A stretch of 64,000 nt of DNA from CAZOWM01 sp964583615 (lineage in GTDB: Bacteria > Spirochaetota > B62-G9 > DRHN01): NCBI GenBank assembly GCA_964583615.1, contig CAZOWM010000007.1, forward strand, positions 28,447 through 92,446. The letters run 5' to 3'. Below the pieces are notes generated by a model. The model searched no databases and was not told the DNA's origin. It was given only the letters and a program-made list of their open reading frames with translations. Positions 34,238 to 43,371 of this stretch are shown here, in pieces. The translations under genes and the position numbers were made by a program. Position 1 is the first letter of the stretch. The number at the start of each line of letters is the position of its first letter.

Positions 34238-34437
34238 AAATCCCCGCCGATATAGACGATATCTTCGGAAACAGCAATGGCCAACACTTCTCCGTTGGCC
34301 ATCCAGTTGTTCCGATAGTAGGCAGCGGAAGCGTCCGGTGTCTTTTTCCCATTCCCGCCTGAAGAATTACAACCGAGCAACAGGAAACTGACTGCTGCAG
34401 CGAAAAGAGCTGAAACAACAATGAGAAATTTTTTCAT
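34238..34437 (-). CDS. lipoprotein, 3' end lost in assembly gap
   Basis: The first 66 residues are visible. Signal peptide with lipobox LLGC (Cys about residue 23) after MKKFLIVVSALFAAAVSFLL, then a Ser/Gly-rich linker and LAIAVSEDIVYIGGD. The last stretch resembles the first blade of a beta-propeller (V-Y-I-GG repeats), and repeats would explain why assembly broke here. Ribosome binding site AAGAGGAAAATT. Confidence 0.6.
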
Positions 34438-34513
34438 AATTTTCCTCTTGTTTATTTCATGCGAAGTTCAATTGCCCGGCCATCAACAATTAATCTACAG
34501 CAAACAAGAGGGA

Positions 34514-34542
34514 TTAACGGTTGGGATAAAAAATAGTATACT
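34514..34542 (+). promoter_or_regulatory. candidate promoter of mtnA
   Basis: TTAACG (34514-34519), 17 bases, TATACT (34537-34542); a perfect TATAAT also lies at 34552-34557. ATG at 34588. Confidence 0.45.
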
Positions 34543-34587
34543 ATGGAGAACTATAATTGAAATAAACCATCATGTGAGGCGCTGACA

Positions 34588-35631
34588 ATGCCTGTTCCGA
34601 CGATACAGTGGAAAGACGGTGACGTGTACATCATCGATCAGACGAAACTTCCCCTGGAAAAAAAATTTCTCAAGATCAGCACAAAAGAGGAGATGTGGGA
34701 TGCGATAAAGATGCTCAAGGTGAGGGGAGCGCCCGCAATCGGAATTGCAGCTGCATTCGGTGTGTACCTCGGAGTGCGTGATTTCATAGGGAAAAACCGT
34801 GAGGATTTCGTGCGGACGATGAACGCGGTGAGCTCATATATCGAAAGTTCCCGACCCACTGCGGTCAACCTCTTCTGGGCTGTCACGCGAATAAAAAAAG
34901 CGGCCTCAGATCATCCTGAGCTCGGCCCCGAAAAGCTCAAAGACGTCATTCTTCATGAGGCAATCGAGATGATCGATGAAGACAACAGAGTCTGCCGTGC
35001 CATAGGCGAACACGGTGCAGCACTGATCGAGGATGGGTTTTCTATACTGACCCATTGTAACGCGGGGGGGCTCGCAACAGCGATGTACGGGACCGCGCTC
35101 TCCCCTATCTACAGGGCAAAGGAGCTCGGGCTTCGCATTCACGTGTACGTGGACGAAACACGACCGCTCCTCCAGGGATCGCGAATCACGGCGTGGGAGC
35201 TCGTGGAGGCGGATGTTCCCGCAACTCTCATCACTGACAACATGGCAGCCTTCGTCATGTACCAGCGCCGGGTGAACATGGTAATCGTTGGAGCTGACAG
35301 GATAGCTGCGAACGGGGACACTGCGAACAAGATCGGCACCCTGGGAGTGGCGGTGTGCGCGCGGGAGTTTGAAATCCCCTTTTACATCGCCGCTCCTCTC
35401 TCCACAATCGACATGCACACTCCTTCAGGTGCGGAAATTCCCATCGAGCAGAGAAATCCTGACGAGATACGCAAAGGGTTTGGAAAACAGACCGCACCGT
35501 CTGACGTGCAGGTCTACAATCCTGCATTTGACGTCACTCCCGCACGCTACATCGCGGGGATTATCACGGAAAAGGGGATAATACGACCTCCCTATCCGAA
35601 AAACATACTGCGCATTCTGCCCGCATCCTGA
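34588..35631 (+). CDS. mtnA: methylthioribose-1-phosphate isomerase MtnA
   Basis: 347 residues, eIF2B-related fold. RGAPAIGIAAAFGV, THCNAGGLATAMYGTALSPI (the catalytic Cys), VDETRPLLQGSR, and VIVGADRIAANGDTANKIGT (the catalytic Asp) are all present, as is APLSTIDMHTPSG. Isomerises 5-methylthioribose 1-phosphate to the ribulose form in methionine salvage; some relatives act on 5-deoxyribose 1-phosphate. No other mtn gene is adjacent. GAGGCG precedes the ATG. Confidence 0.93.
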   Translation: MPVPTIQWKDGDVYIIDQTKLPLEKKFLKISTKEEMWDAIKMLKVRGAPAIGIAAAFGVYLGVRDFIGKNREDFVRTMNAVSSYIESSRPTAVNLFWAVTRIKKAASDHPELGPEKLKDVILHEAIEMIDEDNRVCRAIGEHGAALIEDGFSILTHCNAGGLATAMYGTALSPIYRAKELGLRIHVYVDETRPLLQGSRITAWELVEADVPATLITDNMAAFVMYQRRVNMVIVGADRIAANGDTANKIGTLGVAVCAREFEIPFYIAAPLSTIDMHTPSGAEIPIEQRNPDEIRKGFGKQTAPSDVQVYNPAFDVTPARYIAGIITEKGIIRPPYPKNILRILPAS

Positions 35632-35643
35632 CCTGTAAAATAT

Positions 35644-36642
35644 GTGCCGTCCAACGCGCGGGTGTATCGTACCGGGGCATCGAAATTGCAAACAAGTTTC
35701 ATCCTCTTTCTCGTGTTCATTTATGGATCTCTGTTTCTCGGATACCTTTTGAAAAAGGTGTACAGCCCTCTGTCCGGTTACAGCAGGTTTATCACCCTCG
35801 TCCTCCTCACTGTTCTGACGCCGGTGATCATACTGAATTCCTTCTGGTCTCTTGCGTTCAACAGCATAAAGATTATTCAGCTCCCTCTTGTATTCGTTTG
35901 TCTTGCCACACTCTCCGCTCTCCCCGCAGTGGGCGTTTTTCGTGTTTTGAGTATGGACAAAAAGGAAATGGGGAGCTTTCTCTCGTGCACTCTCTTCAGC
36001 AATATCGGTATCACCCTCGGCGGATTTCTCTGCTACGTTCTCTACGGTGAGAGGGGACTTTATCTCTCGAGCCTCTTTTCCGCGTTTTTTCTCCCCTACT
36101 ATTATATGGCCGGATTTCCGCTGATGAGTTATTTTTCGAAAAACAGGAGGGCCACCCTTTTTGATGCAGCCGCAGAGCTGCTCCGCAACCCTGCGAGCGC
36201 CGTTTCGCTTGCCCTCACTGCCGCTGGAATCGCACTGAATCTTTCTGGAATCGAAAGACCGGAGGTTCTCAACACGATTGCAACAAAGTGGCTCACTTAT
36301 ATCTCTGCAGGCAGTTTTTCTTTCGGTATCGGGCTTGGTCTGAACTTCAGGGAATCTCTGAAATACGTAAAACATGCAGTCCTGATATCGGCCATCAAGT
36401 TCATTTTTAATCCGTTCATAGGACTTTTGTGTATATTTTTTTTCGGCTATAGTAGTCTCGCGGACCGGATTCCCGCACAGGTAATCTTCATCGAATCATT
36501 TATGCCGACCGCCATCTTCTCTGTGGTTCTCGTAAAAATATTCAGGCTCAATGAGGACCTTGCGAACTCTGCATGGATCCTGACAAACCTGTTGGTAATT
36601 CCGATAATCCCACCGATGGTCTTATTTTCCAAATTTCTCTGA
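35644..36642 (+). CDS. AEC (auxin efflux carrier) family transporter
   Basis: Up to 332 residues, almost entirely hydrophobic, about 10 membrane segments. N-terminal LFLGYLLKKVY and C-terminal ESFMPTAIFSVVLVKIF and LTNLLVIPIIPPMVL fit the AEC family of organic-anion exporters and permeases. The start is uncertain: GTG 35644, or TTG 35686, which would begin directly before the first membrane helix. The next gene follows without a gap. Confidence 0.75.
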   Translation: MPSNARVYRTGASKLQTSFILFLVFIYGSLFLGYLLKKVYSPLSGYSRFITLVLLTVLTPVIILNSFWSLAFNSIKIIQLPLVFVCLATLSALPAVGVFRVLSMDKKEMGSFLSCTLFSNIGITLGGFLCYVLYGERGLYLSSLFSAFFLPYYYMAGFPLMSYFSKNRRATLFDAAAELLRNPASAVSLALTAAGIALNLSGIERPEVLNTIATKWLTYISAGSFSFGIGLGLNFRESLKYVKHAVLISAIKFIFNPFIGLLCIFFFGYSSLADRIPAQVIFIESFMPTAIFSVVLVKIFRLNEDLANSAWILTNLLVIPIIPPMVLFSKFL

Positions 36643-37782
36643 TTGAGCGCGCCCATGCAAACGGTCTCTTCAAAGCTGATAAAAAAGGTCATAAAGGAGC
36701 GCGTTTATGGGATAGATGCGGTCGAGGTGATCCCTCTGGTGGACCTCGAACCTGCGCTCGAACACACCCTTCGCTCGCTCTCCAGAGGCCTTATCCCTCC
36801 ATCATACAGGTGGACGGAACAAAAAACCGCGTTCGCCTACGGGTACAAAGGTCACACGGAGTGGGCGCGAAGCCTCATTGTGGCGGCAAAATATTATTAC
36901 ACAGATGACCCGGTGCCCACGGACGCAATTTTCGGAAGGGTCGCCCGCTTCACCTGGCGGAACAACTACCGTTTCCTCCAGCTGAAACTCGGTGAGGCGG
37001 TCGACACAATCAGTGAACTACTCGGGACAAGGATAAGGGCGAAGATATTCTCCAACTATACCTCGATCCCGGAAAAAGTGCTGTTCAGATATTCAGGGCT
37101 CGTAGACGTGGGGAAAAACAGCGTATGCATTCACTCAGAAATGGGATCATACTTCGTAATCGGCGAGGCCCTCACAGACCTCGTCACTGACGTTCCTTCC
37201 GGAGTGCTGTCAGCTCCGGGCTTTCCCTTGTGTGGAGGCTGCACACGCTGTATAAACACATGTCCGACAGGAGCGATAAAAGAGGATGGCGTCGTCGACA
37301 TTACCCGCTGCCTTCAATATATTTCGGAAAACCCGGTCCTCATGCCAAGAAGGTATCGGGAGCTGTGGGGAAACAGACTGTACGGATGCAGCGTCTGTAT
37401 CGACGTCTGCCCCTTCAACAGACAACTCGAACCGTGGGCGGAAAAACACGAGATTGGACGAGTCGGGCCCGGAATGAACCTCACATCGGTGCTCGGCCTC
37501 AACGAACGGGCGTGGAGTCATCTCTTCAAAGAAAACCAGATCGGAATGCGCGACCCCAGGGCAATTCTCAAAAACGCGATCACCGCACTGGGCTGCCTGC
37601 AGTACAAAGGCGCTCAGGACGCTTTGCTTCCCTACACCTCCCACCCGGACGAACTTCTCCGGGCGTACACCGCATGGGCTTTCGGAAGGATGGGAACGCG
37701 TACATCGGAAACGGTTTTACACAGGATGTACAAACACGAGGAAAGAGCGGTCGTCAAATCGGAGATCGAGTTTTTCCTTTGA
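36643..37782 (+). CDS. QueG-like 4Fe-4S, cobalamin-type reductase
   Basis: 379 residues from TTG 36643, which overlaps nothing and directly follows the upstream stop; ATG 36655 is an alternative start. N-terminal DUF1730-type domain, two [4Fe-4S] motifs (CGGCTRCINTCPTGAI; CSVCIDVCPF with an earlier Cys in ITRCLQY), then a HEAT-like C-terminus. This layout is that of epoxyqueuosine reductase, the last step of queuosine synthesis. However, the usual VDS/T-x-P-x-x-E segment reads SNYTSIPEK, with Asn where QueG has a conserved Asp. Function as QueG is likely but not certain. LGSW-type ending reads MGSYFVIGEALTDL. Confidence 0.7.
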   Translation: MSAPMQTVSSKLIKKVIKERVYGIDAVEVIPLVDLEPALEHTLRSLSRGLIPPSYRWTEQKTAFAYGYKGHTEWARSLIVAAKYYYTDDPVPTDAIFGRVARFTWRNNYRFLQLKLGEAVDTISELLGTRIRAKIFSNYTSIPEKVLFRYSGLVDVGKNSVCIHSEMGSYFVIGEALTDLVTDVPSGVLSAPGFPLCGGCTRCINTCPTGAIKEDGVVDITRCLQYISENPVLMPRRYRELWGNRLYGCSVCIDVCPFNRQLEPWAEKHEIGRVGPGMNLTSVLGLNERAWSHLFKENQIGMRDPRAILKNAITALGCLQYKGAQDALLPYTSHPDELLRAYTAWAFGRMGTRTSETVLHRMYKHEERAVVKSEIEFFL

Positions 37783-37788
37783 ATACAA

Positions 37789-39177
37789 TTACACCTTTTT
37801 CCATCTCGTTCCGTCTTTCGTGTCCTCGAGGGCGATTCCGAGCTCCAGAAGGCGATCCCGGATCCGGTCGGACTTTTGGTAGTCTTTGTTTTCCCGCGCG
37901 TCCTCTCTCTCGTTTATCAGCGCTTCTATCTGCTCCGGGAGCATCTCTTTTTCAAAGCTGAAAACCCCTAAAACAGTATCGATGCTTCTGAAAAATGCGA
38001 GCACCCTTTTTGCGTCCTCCGGCGTGAAGTCCTCCTCTTTCACGCGAGTGTTGATTTCGTGCACGAGTTCCCACAGTGCAGCAAGAGATTTTGATATGTT
38101 CAGATCGTCGTCGAGCCCCGATTCAAATCCTTCGCGGGACATTTGGATGATCCGGTCCACTGTGGATGATTTGTCCTTCTCAGCATGTGTTGAATGCGCA
38201 TGCTCGGACATTCTCATGATGAAGTCGTTGTAGCGCTTCAGAGTCGCGTCAGCCTGCCGGAGAGTGTCTTCACTGAAATTGAGCGGAGCCCTGTAATGAG
38301 TGGAAAGGAGAAAAAATCTCACCGCCAATGGGGAAAATGTGCGAAACACCTCTCTCAGAGTGAAGAAGTTCCCCAGAGACTTGCTCATCTTCTCGTTGTC
38401 GATATTTACAAACCCGTTGTGCATCCAGTGCCGCGCGTAATGGTATCCTGCGCTTTTTGCCTGAGCTATCTCATCCTCGTGATGGGGAAACACAAGGTCC
38501 TGCCCTCCGCAGTGGATATCGAACTCCGTACCGAGGTATTTGATACTCATCGCGGTGCACTCGATGTGCCATCCCGGACGGCCTCTTCCCCATGGGCTCT
38601 CCCACGACGGCTCTCCAGGTTTTTCAAACTTCCACAGCACGAAATCTCCCGGGTTCCGCTTCTCTCCCGAAACGGTGACGCGTATTCCGCTTTTCAGCTC
38701 ATCGAGACGCTGCTTGCTCAGCTCGCCGTACCTGGGAAAGGTTGCAATGTCGAAGTAGACTCCGTCATCCAGGATATACGCATGCCCGCCGTCAAAGAGC
38801 CTTTTCACAAGATCGATGATCTCAGGTATGTGGTCTGTGGGCTTCGGATCGTAATCTGGTGGAAGAATGTTGAGCTTCTCAAAGTCCTCTTTGTATATTT
38901 TTATGAACTTTTCCGTGAGCTCCCTTACGCTGATCCCCTCCCTGTTTGCTCTATCGATCGTTTTATCATCAATATCGGTCCAGTTCCGGACAAAAACAAT
39001 CCCGTAACCCCGGTATTTCAGATAACGCCTGAGCACATCAAAAGCGATGGCGGACCTTCCGTGGCCGAGATGCCCGTAGTCATATACAGTGGGACCGCAG
39101 AGGTAAACTCTGATTTGATGATCCCGGATCGGTGAGAGAACGACTTTTTTCCCGGACCTGGTATCGTATATCTTCAT
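37789..39177 (-). CDS. cysS: cysteinyl-tRNA synthetase
   Basis: 462 residues, class I. YLCGPTVYDYGHLGHGRS carries the zinc-binding Cys and the HIGH-type motif (HLGH); NEKMSKSLGNFF is the KMSKS loop. WHIECTAMS and GGQDLVFPHHEDEIAQ complete the zinc and substrate site. Length normal. Ribosome binding site AAAGGAGCGAGGC. It converges with the QueG-like gene and is divergent from the HD gene. Confidence 0.96.
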   Translation of the reverse strand: MKIYDTRSGKKVVLSPIRDHQIRVYLCGPTVYDYGHLGHGRSAIAFDVLRRYLKYRGYGIVFVRNWTDIDDKTIDRANREGISVRELTEKFIKIYKEDFEKLNILPPDYDPKPTDHIPEIIDLVKRLFDGGHAYILDDGVYFDIATFPRYGELSKQRLDELKSGIRVTVSGEKRNPGDFVLWKFEKPGEPSWESPWGRGRPGWHIECTAMSIKYLGTEFDIHCGGQDLVFPHHEDEIAQAKSAGYHYARHWMHNGFVNIDNEKMSKSLGNFFTLREVFRTFSPLAVRFFLLSTHYRAPLNFSEDTLRQADATLKRYNDFIMRMSEHAHSTHAEKDKSSTVDRIIQMSREGFESGLDDDLNISKSLAALWELVHEINTRVKEEDFTPEDAKRVLAFFRSIDTVLGVFSFEKEMLPEQIEALINEREDARENKDYQKSDRIRDRLLELGIALEDTKDGTRWKKV

Positions 39178-39267
39178 GCCTCGCTCCTTTGGCGGTCATT
39201 CCACTGAATAAGTTGATAAAATATAGCAACAACTCTTTTTTTTTTAAAAGGGTTTTTGCTATCTTAT

Positions 39268-39864
39268 ATGTATCATGGATTCATATCTCAAAGGACGGAG
39301 AAAAAGGTGAGGAACATTATCTTACAGTATTCGAAAGACATGACTGCCGGGAGGCTTGCACGGGGGTTCGACCACTGCAACAGGGTATACCATATCGCGA
39401 AACAGCTTGAAGATCACTATGACGATGAAGTACTGTATGCAGCCGCCTTCCTTCACGACATCATTCTCTCTGAGCCCCATCAGCTTCAGTCAGCAGAGAA
39501 AGCTGAGGCGATCCTTCATGAAGTAGGGTTCAATCCCGAGAAAATCGAGCAGGTAAGGCTTGCAATCCTGAACCACATACCGGAAGGAAACCCGGAATCG
39601 AAAGAAGCGAAGATGCTGCACGACGCGGACATCCTCGATTCTCTCGGCATGGTCGGAATCACACGGCTCGCCATAGGAGCCTTCTTCTGGAAGGGAGTAA
39701 AAACGATGGACAAAATCATCGCTCTCATCGAAGAATACAAGAAGCGTGCGGGTGACCGACTCGTGCTCCCGAAAAGCAAGGAGCTTGCCCGTGAAAAGAT
39801 TGCGTTCATGGAAAAGGCGCTGAATCAGTTCGAAAAAGAAATTGCGATCGTCAGCGAGGAATAG
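39268..39864 (+). CDS. HD-domain phosphohydrolase
   Basis: Up to 198 residues from ATG 39268; a GTG at 39307 with GGAG upstream is an equally good start. HD superfamily: FDHCNRVYHIAKQL, FLHDI and the later HDADILDSLG give the H...HD...D metal site. Such proteins usually hydrolyse phosphate esters, often nucleotides. The substrate is not evident. It ends 3 bases before the convergent lipoprotein gene. Confidence 0.8.
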   Translation: MYHGFISQRTEKKVRNIILQYSKDMTAGRLARGFDHCNRVYHIAKQLEDHYDDEVLYAAAFLHDIILSEPHQLQSAEKAEAILHEVGFNPEKIEQVRLAILNHIPEGNPESKEAKMLHDADILDSLGMVGITRLAIGAFFWKGVKTMDKIIALIEEYKKRAGDRLVLPKSKELAREKIAFMEKALNQFEKEIAIVSEE

Positions 39865-39867
39865 CGG

Positions 39868-41394
39868 TCACGGCATCGTGTTGGATATCAGCTCACCGAG
39901 AGCCTTTCCTGTCTCCTCGAACACGTGCCGGGCAGCGCTTTCTCTTGTTCCGCCTGTTGAGCTCCGTGCGAGTTTCCAGGTCCTGAGCACATCTCCCGTT
40001 CGTGCGTCGATAAGTACTGCAGCCGCGTCTGCACGCGCCATTTCGTATCCGGAGAGGTTTCCGTATTCGGTGATTCTCACCCTACCGAACAGGACCCGTT
40101 TCACACCTCCTCCGGCAGCCTCCATGAGAAATTCACGTATTTGATATTCGCTTTTCTCTGCAAGATCCACCGGATCAATGCCCAGCACGCTCACGGAAAA
40201 ATCCTTGCCGTACAGCACATCGTACACCGAGGACGCTGTGACAATCTCCGTGACCGGTTCTCCGTTTTCATCCAGCTGGAGAAAATACATACCTGTGGGT
40301 ATCTTTCTGGCGTGCGTATCTGACCGGAACACAAATGTCGTTTTCTTTGCCGAAAGAATGTCCCTGAATGTCTTCACCCTGTTCTGAAGGGACTTGGGAA
40401 CCGTCCTCAGCTGCCTGACATGGGGTCCGAAGTCAACGGTTGCATCTACCCTGTTTTGTTCTCCCACTTCGTGCACCATCCCGACGCTGAACAGCGCATT
40501 CCCTTCGGAATCAGTGGCACTCTCCACAACCTCGTATTTGTAACCCTTCCCGTCCTTTTTCGGGACCCTGTAGGCAAATCTGACCGGCATGTTCTGAACA
40601 GGGACTTTTTGTTCGTCTTCGAGATAATAGGCTCTGAGAACAAGAGGCTTCTGTAGACATTCCCCTACCCATCCGGTCTGACTTTCACCCGACTTTTCAA
40701 GCCGTACCTTGGTGAGCAGTTCACCTGCCCTCCTGATGTTGCGGTCGAAATATACCTCACCGTCTTCCAGACGTAATGAGGCGATACAGGCGTTGAGATA
40801 CGCAACAATCGCATCAGAAATGAGCCCCTTCTGCCTGAGCTCAGACGCCTTTTGCTCCAGCATTTCCACCTCGAGGAGTTTTTTGGCAAGGAGCTGCTCG
40901 AGCCTTTTCTGCTCCCGATCAATTTCCTGCTTGCTGTATTTGACGAGCACCCAAACCCGGAAAAACAGCGAACCGTCCGCCCTTCTTCGCTCCTCGTAGT
41001 AGATCTCGTCGATCTCTGCATCCTGAAGCCTGGCCCTTCCCTCACTGAAAAGCTCGGATGCAATCGTGGTTGTGTACTGCTCGGCAAAATAGCGCTCTTC
41101 GTATGTTGAAGTCGACGTAACCGTAATTCCGATGACGCCCACTACCTGCGAAAGCGCATCGCTGAGCGCGGACTTTTTCCCCGCGTCGAAGCTCTCCGCG
41201 TCGGCGCCCGTTCCAACGAAGTAGAAATAGTCTTTTGTTTCCGGAATATCGGTGATCCAGGCAGGAGGTGATTTTCTCGATGAAGATTCCACTCCACCAG
41301 TGGTTGACTGTTTTTTCCCTTTCCCTGTTGCGCACGATGAAACCAGAGCAAGAATCAGAACTGCACTCAACAGGATTATCAGCCACCGTTTCAT
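39868..41394 (-). CDS. LPP20-like lipoprotein with C-terminal CsgG-like part
   Basis: 508 residues. Signal peptide with lipobox VSSC (Cys about 21). Residues about 40-160 are an LPP20-like domain: PPAWITDIPETKDYFYFVG followed by a helix rich in Ala, then a long charged helix (about 160-200). The middle looks beta-rich. Near 430-500 VKRVLFGRVRITEYGNLSGY and AAVLIDARTGDVLRTW resemble the strand pattern of CsgG-type proteins. Last of four genes in one operon; its ATG directly follows the stop of the previous gene (TAAATG). Function unknown, probably at the periplasmic face of the outer membrane. Confidence 0.68.
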   Translation of the reverse strand: MKRWLIILLSAVLILALVSSCATGKGKKQSTTGGVESSSRKSPPAWITDIPETKDYFYFVGTGADAESFDAGKKSALSDALSQVVGVIGITVTSTSTYEERYFAEQYTTTIASELFSEGRARLQDAEIDEIYYEERRRADGSLFFRVWVLVKYSKQEIDREQKRLEQLLAKKLLEVEMLEQKASELRQKGLISDAIVAYLNACIASLRLEDGEVYFDRNIRRAGELLTKVRLEKSGESQTGWVGECLQKPLVLRAYYLEDEQKVPVQNMPVRFAYRVPKKDGKGYKYEVVESATDSEGNALFSVGMVHEVGEQNRVDATVDFGPHVRQLRTVPKSLQNRVKTFRDILSAKKTTFVFRSDTHARKIPTGMYFLQLDENGEPVTEIVTASSVYDVLYGKDFSVSVLGIDPVDLAEKSEYQIREFLMEAAGGGVKRVLFGRVRITEYGNLSGYEMARADAAAVLIDARTGDVLRTWKLARSSTGGTRESAARHVFEETGKALGELISNTMP

Positions 41395-42048
41395 TTAGAT
41401 CTCGTCCCCGCTTTTCATATTCTCGATCAATACTTCCATTTCCTGTCTCTCGCGCTCGCTTTGGGTTGCTGCCAGCGTGTCCTGCCATGCTTTGTTGCGT
41501 GCATTCGTATAGTTTTCGTAGGGCATCTTCGCCCTCTTCACCACTCTGTAAAAATACTCGGCTTGTTTTTTCGTCTTGAAGCGCTGAACCTTTTCCCAGT
41601 AGGTGTCAGTGACAATCAGTCCCACAACAGGAATATCATTCGCCACGGTTTGTACATAACTCTGAAAGCTCTGTTCATACGTCATATCCGTACCGGAAAG
41701 CGCTTCCCTGAACTGTGAATCGACGAGGGTTTTGATTCCCTCTGCAACCTTCTTTCTCAGGTCACCTTCCGCGATTCTTTCCGCGGCACGCCTCTCCTTG
41801 TGCTGCACATCTGACAGGACAACGATGAACTTTTCGCCCTTTTCCTTCGTGACTTCGAATTCCGGATCATACACCCACTTCGGCATCTTTTTGTCGCTTC
41901 TCTCAATAACGAACTCCTCACCGGTTTTCCCCTTCTTTACGGGTTCAACCTGTGTGAGCGTTCTTTTGCTTGCGCATGAACCCAGTAAAAGAAGAAAAAC
42001 GAGCACAAAGAACAGCGTTCCAATCTTTATGAATGTTGTTTTTTTCAT
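41395..42048 (-). CDS. small LPP20-like lipoprotein
   Basis: 217 residues. Signal peptide with lipobox LGSC (Cys about 24). KMPKWVYDPEFEV is the W-hydrophobic start seen in LPP20-like domains, followed by about 100 residues of charged helix and a segment IPVVGLIVTDTYWEKV. It shares the overall plan of its neighbours, suggesting duplication. Third gene of the operon. No enzyme motif. Confidence 0.68.
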   Translation of the reverse strand: MKKTTFIKIGTLFFVLVFLLLLGSCASKRTLTQVEPVKKGKTGEEFVIERSDKKMPKWVYDPEFEVTKEKGEKFIVVLSDVQHKERRAAERIAEGDLRKKVAEGIKTLVDSQFREALSGTDMTYEQSFQSYVQTVANDIPVVGLIVTDTYWEKVQRFKTKKQAEYFYRVVKRAKMPYENYTNARNKAWQDTLAATQSERERQEMEVLIENMKSGDEI

Positions 42049-42071
42049 CTGCCAATCCTCCTTCTGGTGGA

Positions 42072-43289
42072 TTACTCCTCAATACTGAATACAACGGCAT
42101 TCCCACGGGACACGAGAACATCGAAATTCTCAAAGCCCTCTTCAGTCCTTATTGTGCTTACGATATCGTCAATGAGCTCACTCTTCCTTCCCATAAAATA
42201 CACATAGTACTTCGCCTGCCCTGCGGAAGCAGCCACCTCCTTTAAGCTTCTGAAGTTCTGGGTGTTTCTCACCAAATCGGTGAAGGTTTTCAGCATCCCG
42301 TAGCCGGGGATTCCCTGAACAACCACTTCATAGCGGATCCCCTTCTCAAAGGCTTTGAGCATGTAATCCCGTGCGAGCTGAACCACCGGTTCTATGGCCT
42401 TTTCAACGGCAACCTCCACTCCCTTACGCTTTGCTGCATCCATGCCCGAGGCAAGCCCCAGTTTTCCCGAATAACCGGTTTCCGTACCGAGGCCTCGGCC
42501 TGTTGCACTCTCGAAGGCCCTCAGGTCGATTGACGCAGAGGCAAAATGTATATCCCCTTCTGTTCCTGCGTCTTCCACAATCCCATCAACGACCATGTAG
42601 ACATCCGCGTTCAATGCCTGAGCGATGAGCTGTACAACACTGACCGCACCCTGAGTTTCTTCATAGAGCATAAAGTACTCTTCCTTTATCTCATTTATCC
42701 GGTCGAGTTCGATATACTCATACCCCTTATTTGCGAAATAGTTGTTCACCCGGTTGACCGCAAGGCGCGCATACTCGTCGGATATGTTCTTTTTTTCCGG
42801 CTCAAAGTACACGAGGTAGGTCAAATTATCGATCGCCTCGTTTATGATGCCTGCGTACGGTGATTCCGAATAATCCTTTTCCTCTTCAGGCACCGGTATC
42901 TCTATTTCCAGAGTGCGTATGCTTTCTTCAATCTTTGTCTTGTTGAACACCACCCGTGTGTACACAACCGTGTCCCTCCCCGACTTCACCTTGTCGGTGA
43001 CCTCATAGCTCAGTATGAAAGTCCGGCTTATATCGTACATGTAGGTGTTCAGCGTCTTTCTGTTCACCTTCTCCGATTCTTCGCCGATGATTGCGGTTAC
43101 GACCTTGGAGAGCGCATCCCTGAATGCACGGTCGAGCGCATCATCAAACTTACGCGCCTTACCGACTCCGTTTTCCACGACCTGCGCCGCACCTGGCGCT
43201 GTTTTTGCCGGTTTGGTTGCACACCCGTCAAAGAACAGTACAATGAGGAGCACGCACAGTATGAAAAGGAAAATACTTTTTGCTTTCAT
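42072..43289 (-). CDS. LPP20/CsgG-like lipoprotein
   Basis: 405 residues. Signal peptide with lipobox FDGC (Cys about 23). Residues about 35-130 show the LPP20-like pattern (helix GKARKFDDALDRAFRDALSK, then beta strands with YTRVVFNKTKIEES). About 160-300 look like a CsgG/FlgT-type half: VNRVNNYFANKGYEYIELDR and ALNADVYMVVDGIVEDAG. A third domain at about 305-400 ends GNAVVFSIEE. Second gene of the operon; a 23-base gap to the next. Confidence 0.68.
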   Translation of the reverse strand: MKAKSIFLFILCVLLIVLFFDGCATKPAKTAPGAAQVVENGVGKARKFDDALDRAFRDALSKVVTAIIGEESEKVNRKTLNTYMYDISRTFILSYEVTDKVKSGRDTVVYTRVVFNKTKIEESIRTLEIEIPVPEEEKDYSESPYAGIINEAIDNLTYLVYFEPEKKNISDEYARLAVNRVNNYFANKGYEYIELDRINEIKEEYFMLYEETQGAVSVVQLIAQALNADVYMVVDGIVEDAGTEGDIHFASASIDLRAFESATGRGLGTETGYSGKLGLASGMDAAKRKGVEVAVEKAIEPVVQLARDYMLKAFEKGIRYEVVVQGIPGYGMLKTFTDLVRNTQNFRSLKEVAASAGQAKYYVYFMGRKSELIDDIVSTIRTEEGFENFDVLVSRGNAVVFSIEE

Positions 43290-43371
43290 AATAATTCCTC
43301 CCGGTGAGTGAAATAGTCATGCACGAAGCATAATATAGCACACTTTGTTCCCCCTGCAGGGAAAAACGTAT

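Noticed and set aside
34071..34437. Open frames running across the N block
   Set aside because: The 100 N have no defined length or frame, so only the part up to 34238 was kept.
34600..35600. Long antisense frames opposite mtnA and AEC genes (for example 35425-36375)
   Set aside because: They mirror genes with clear motifs; their residue content is typical of antisense shadow frames.
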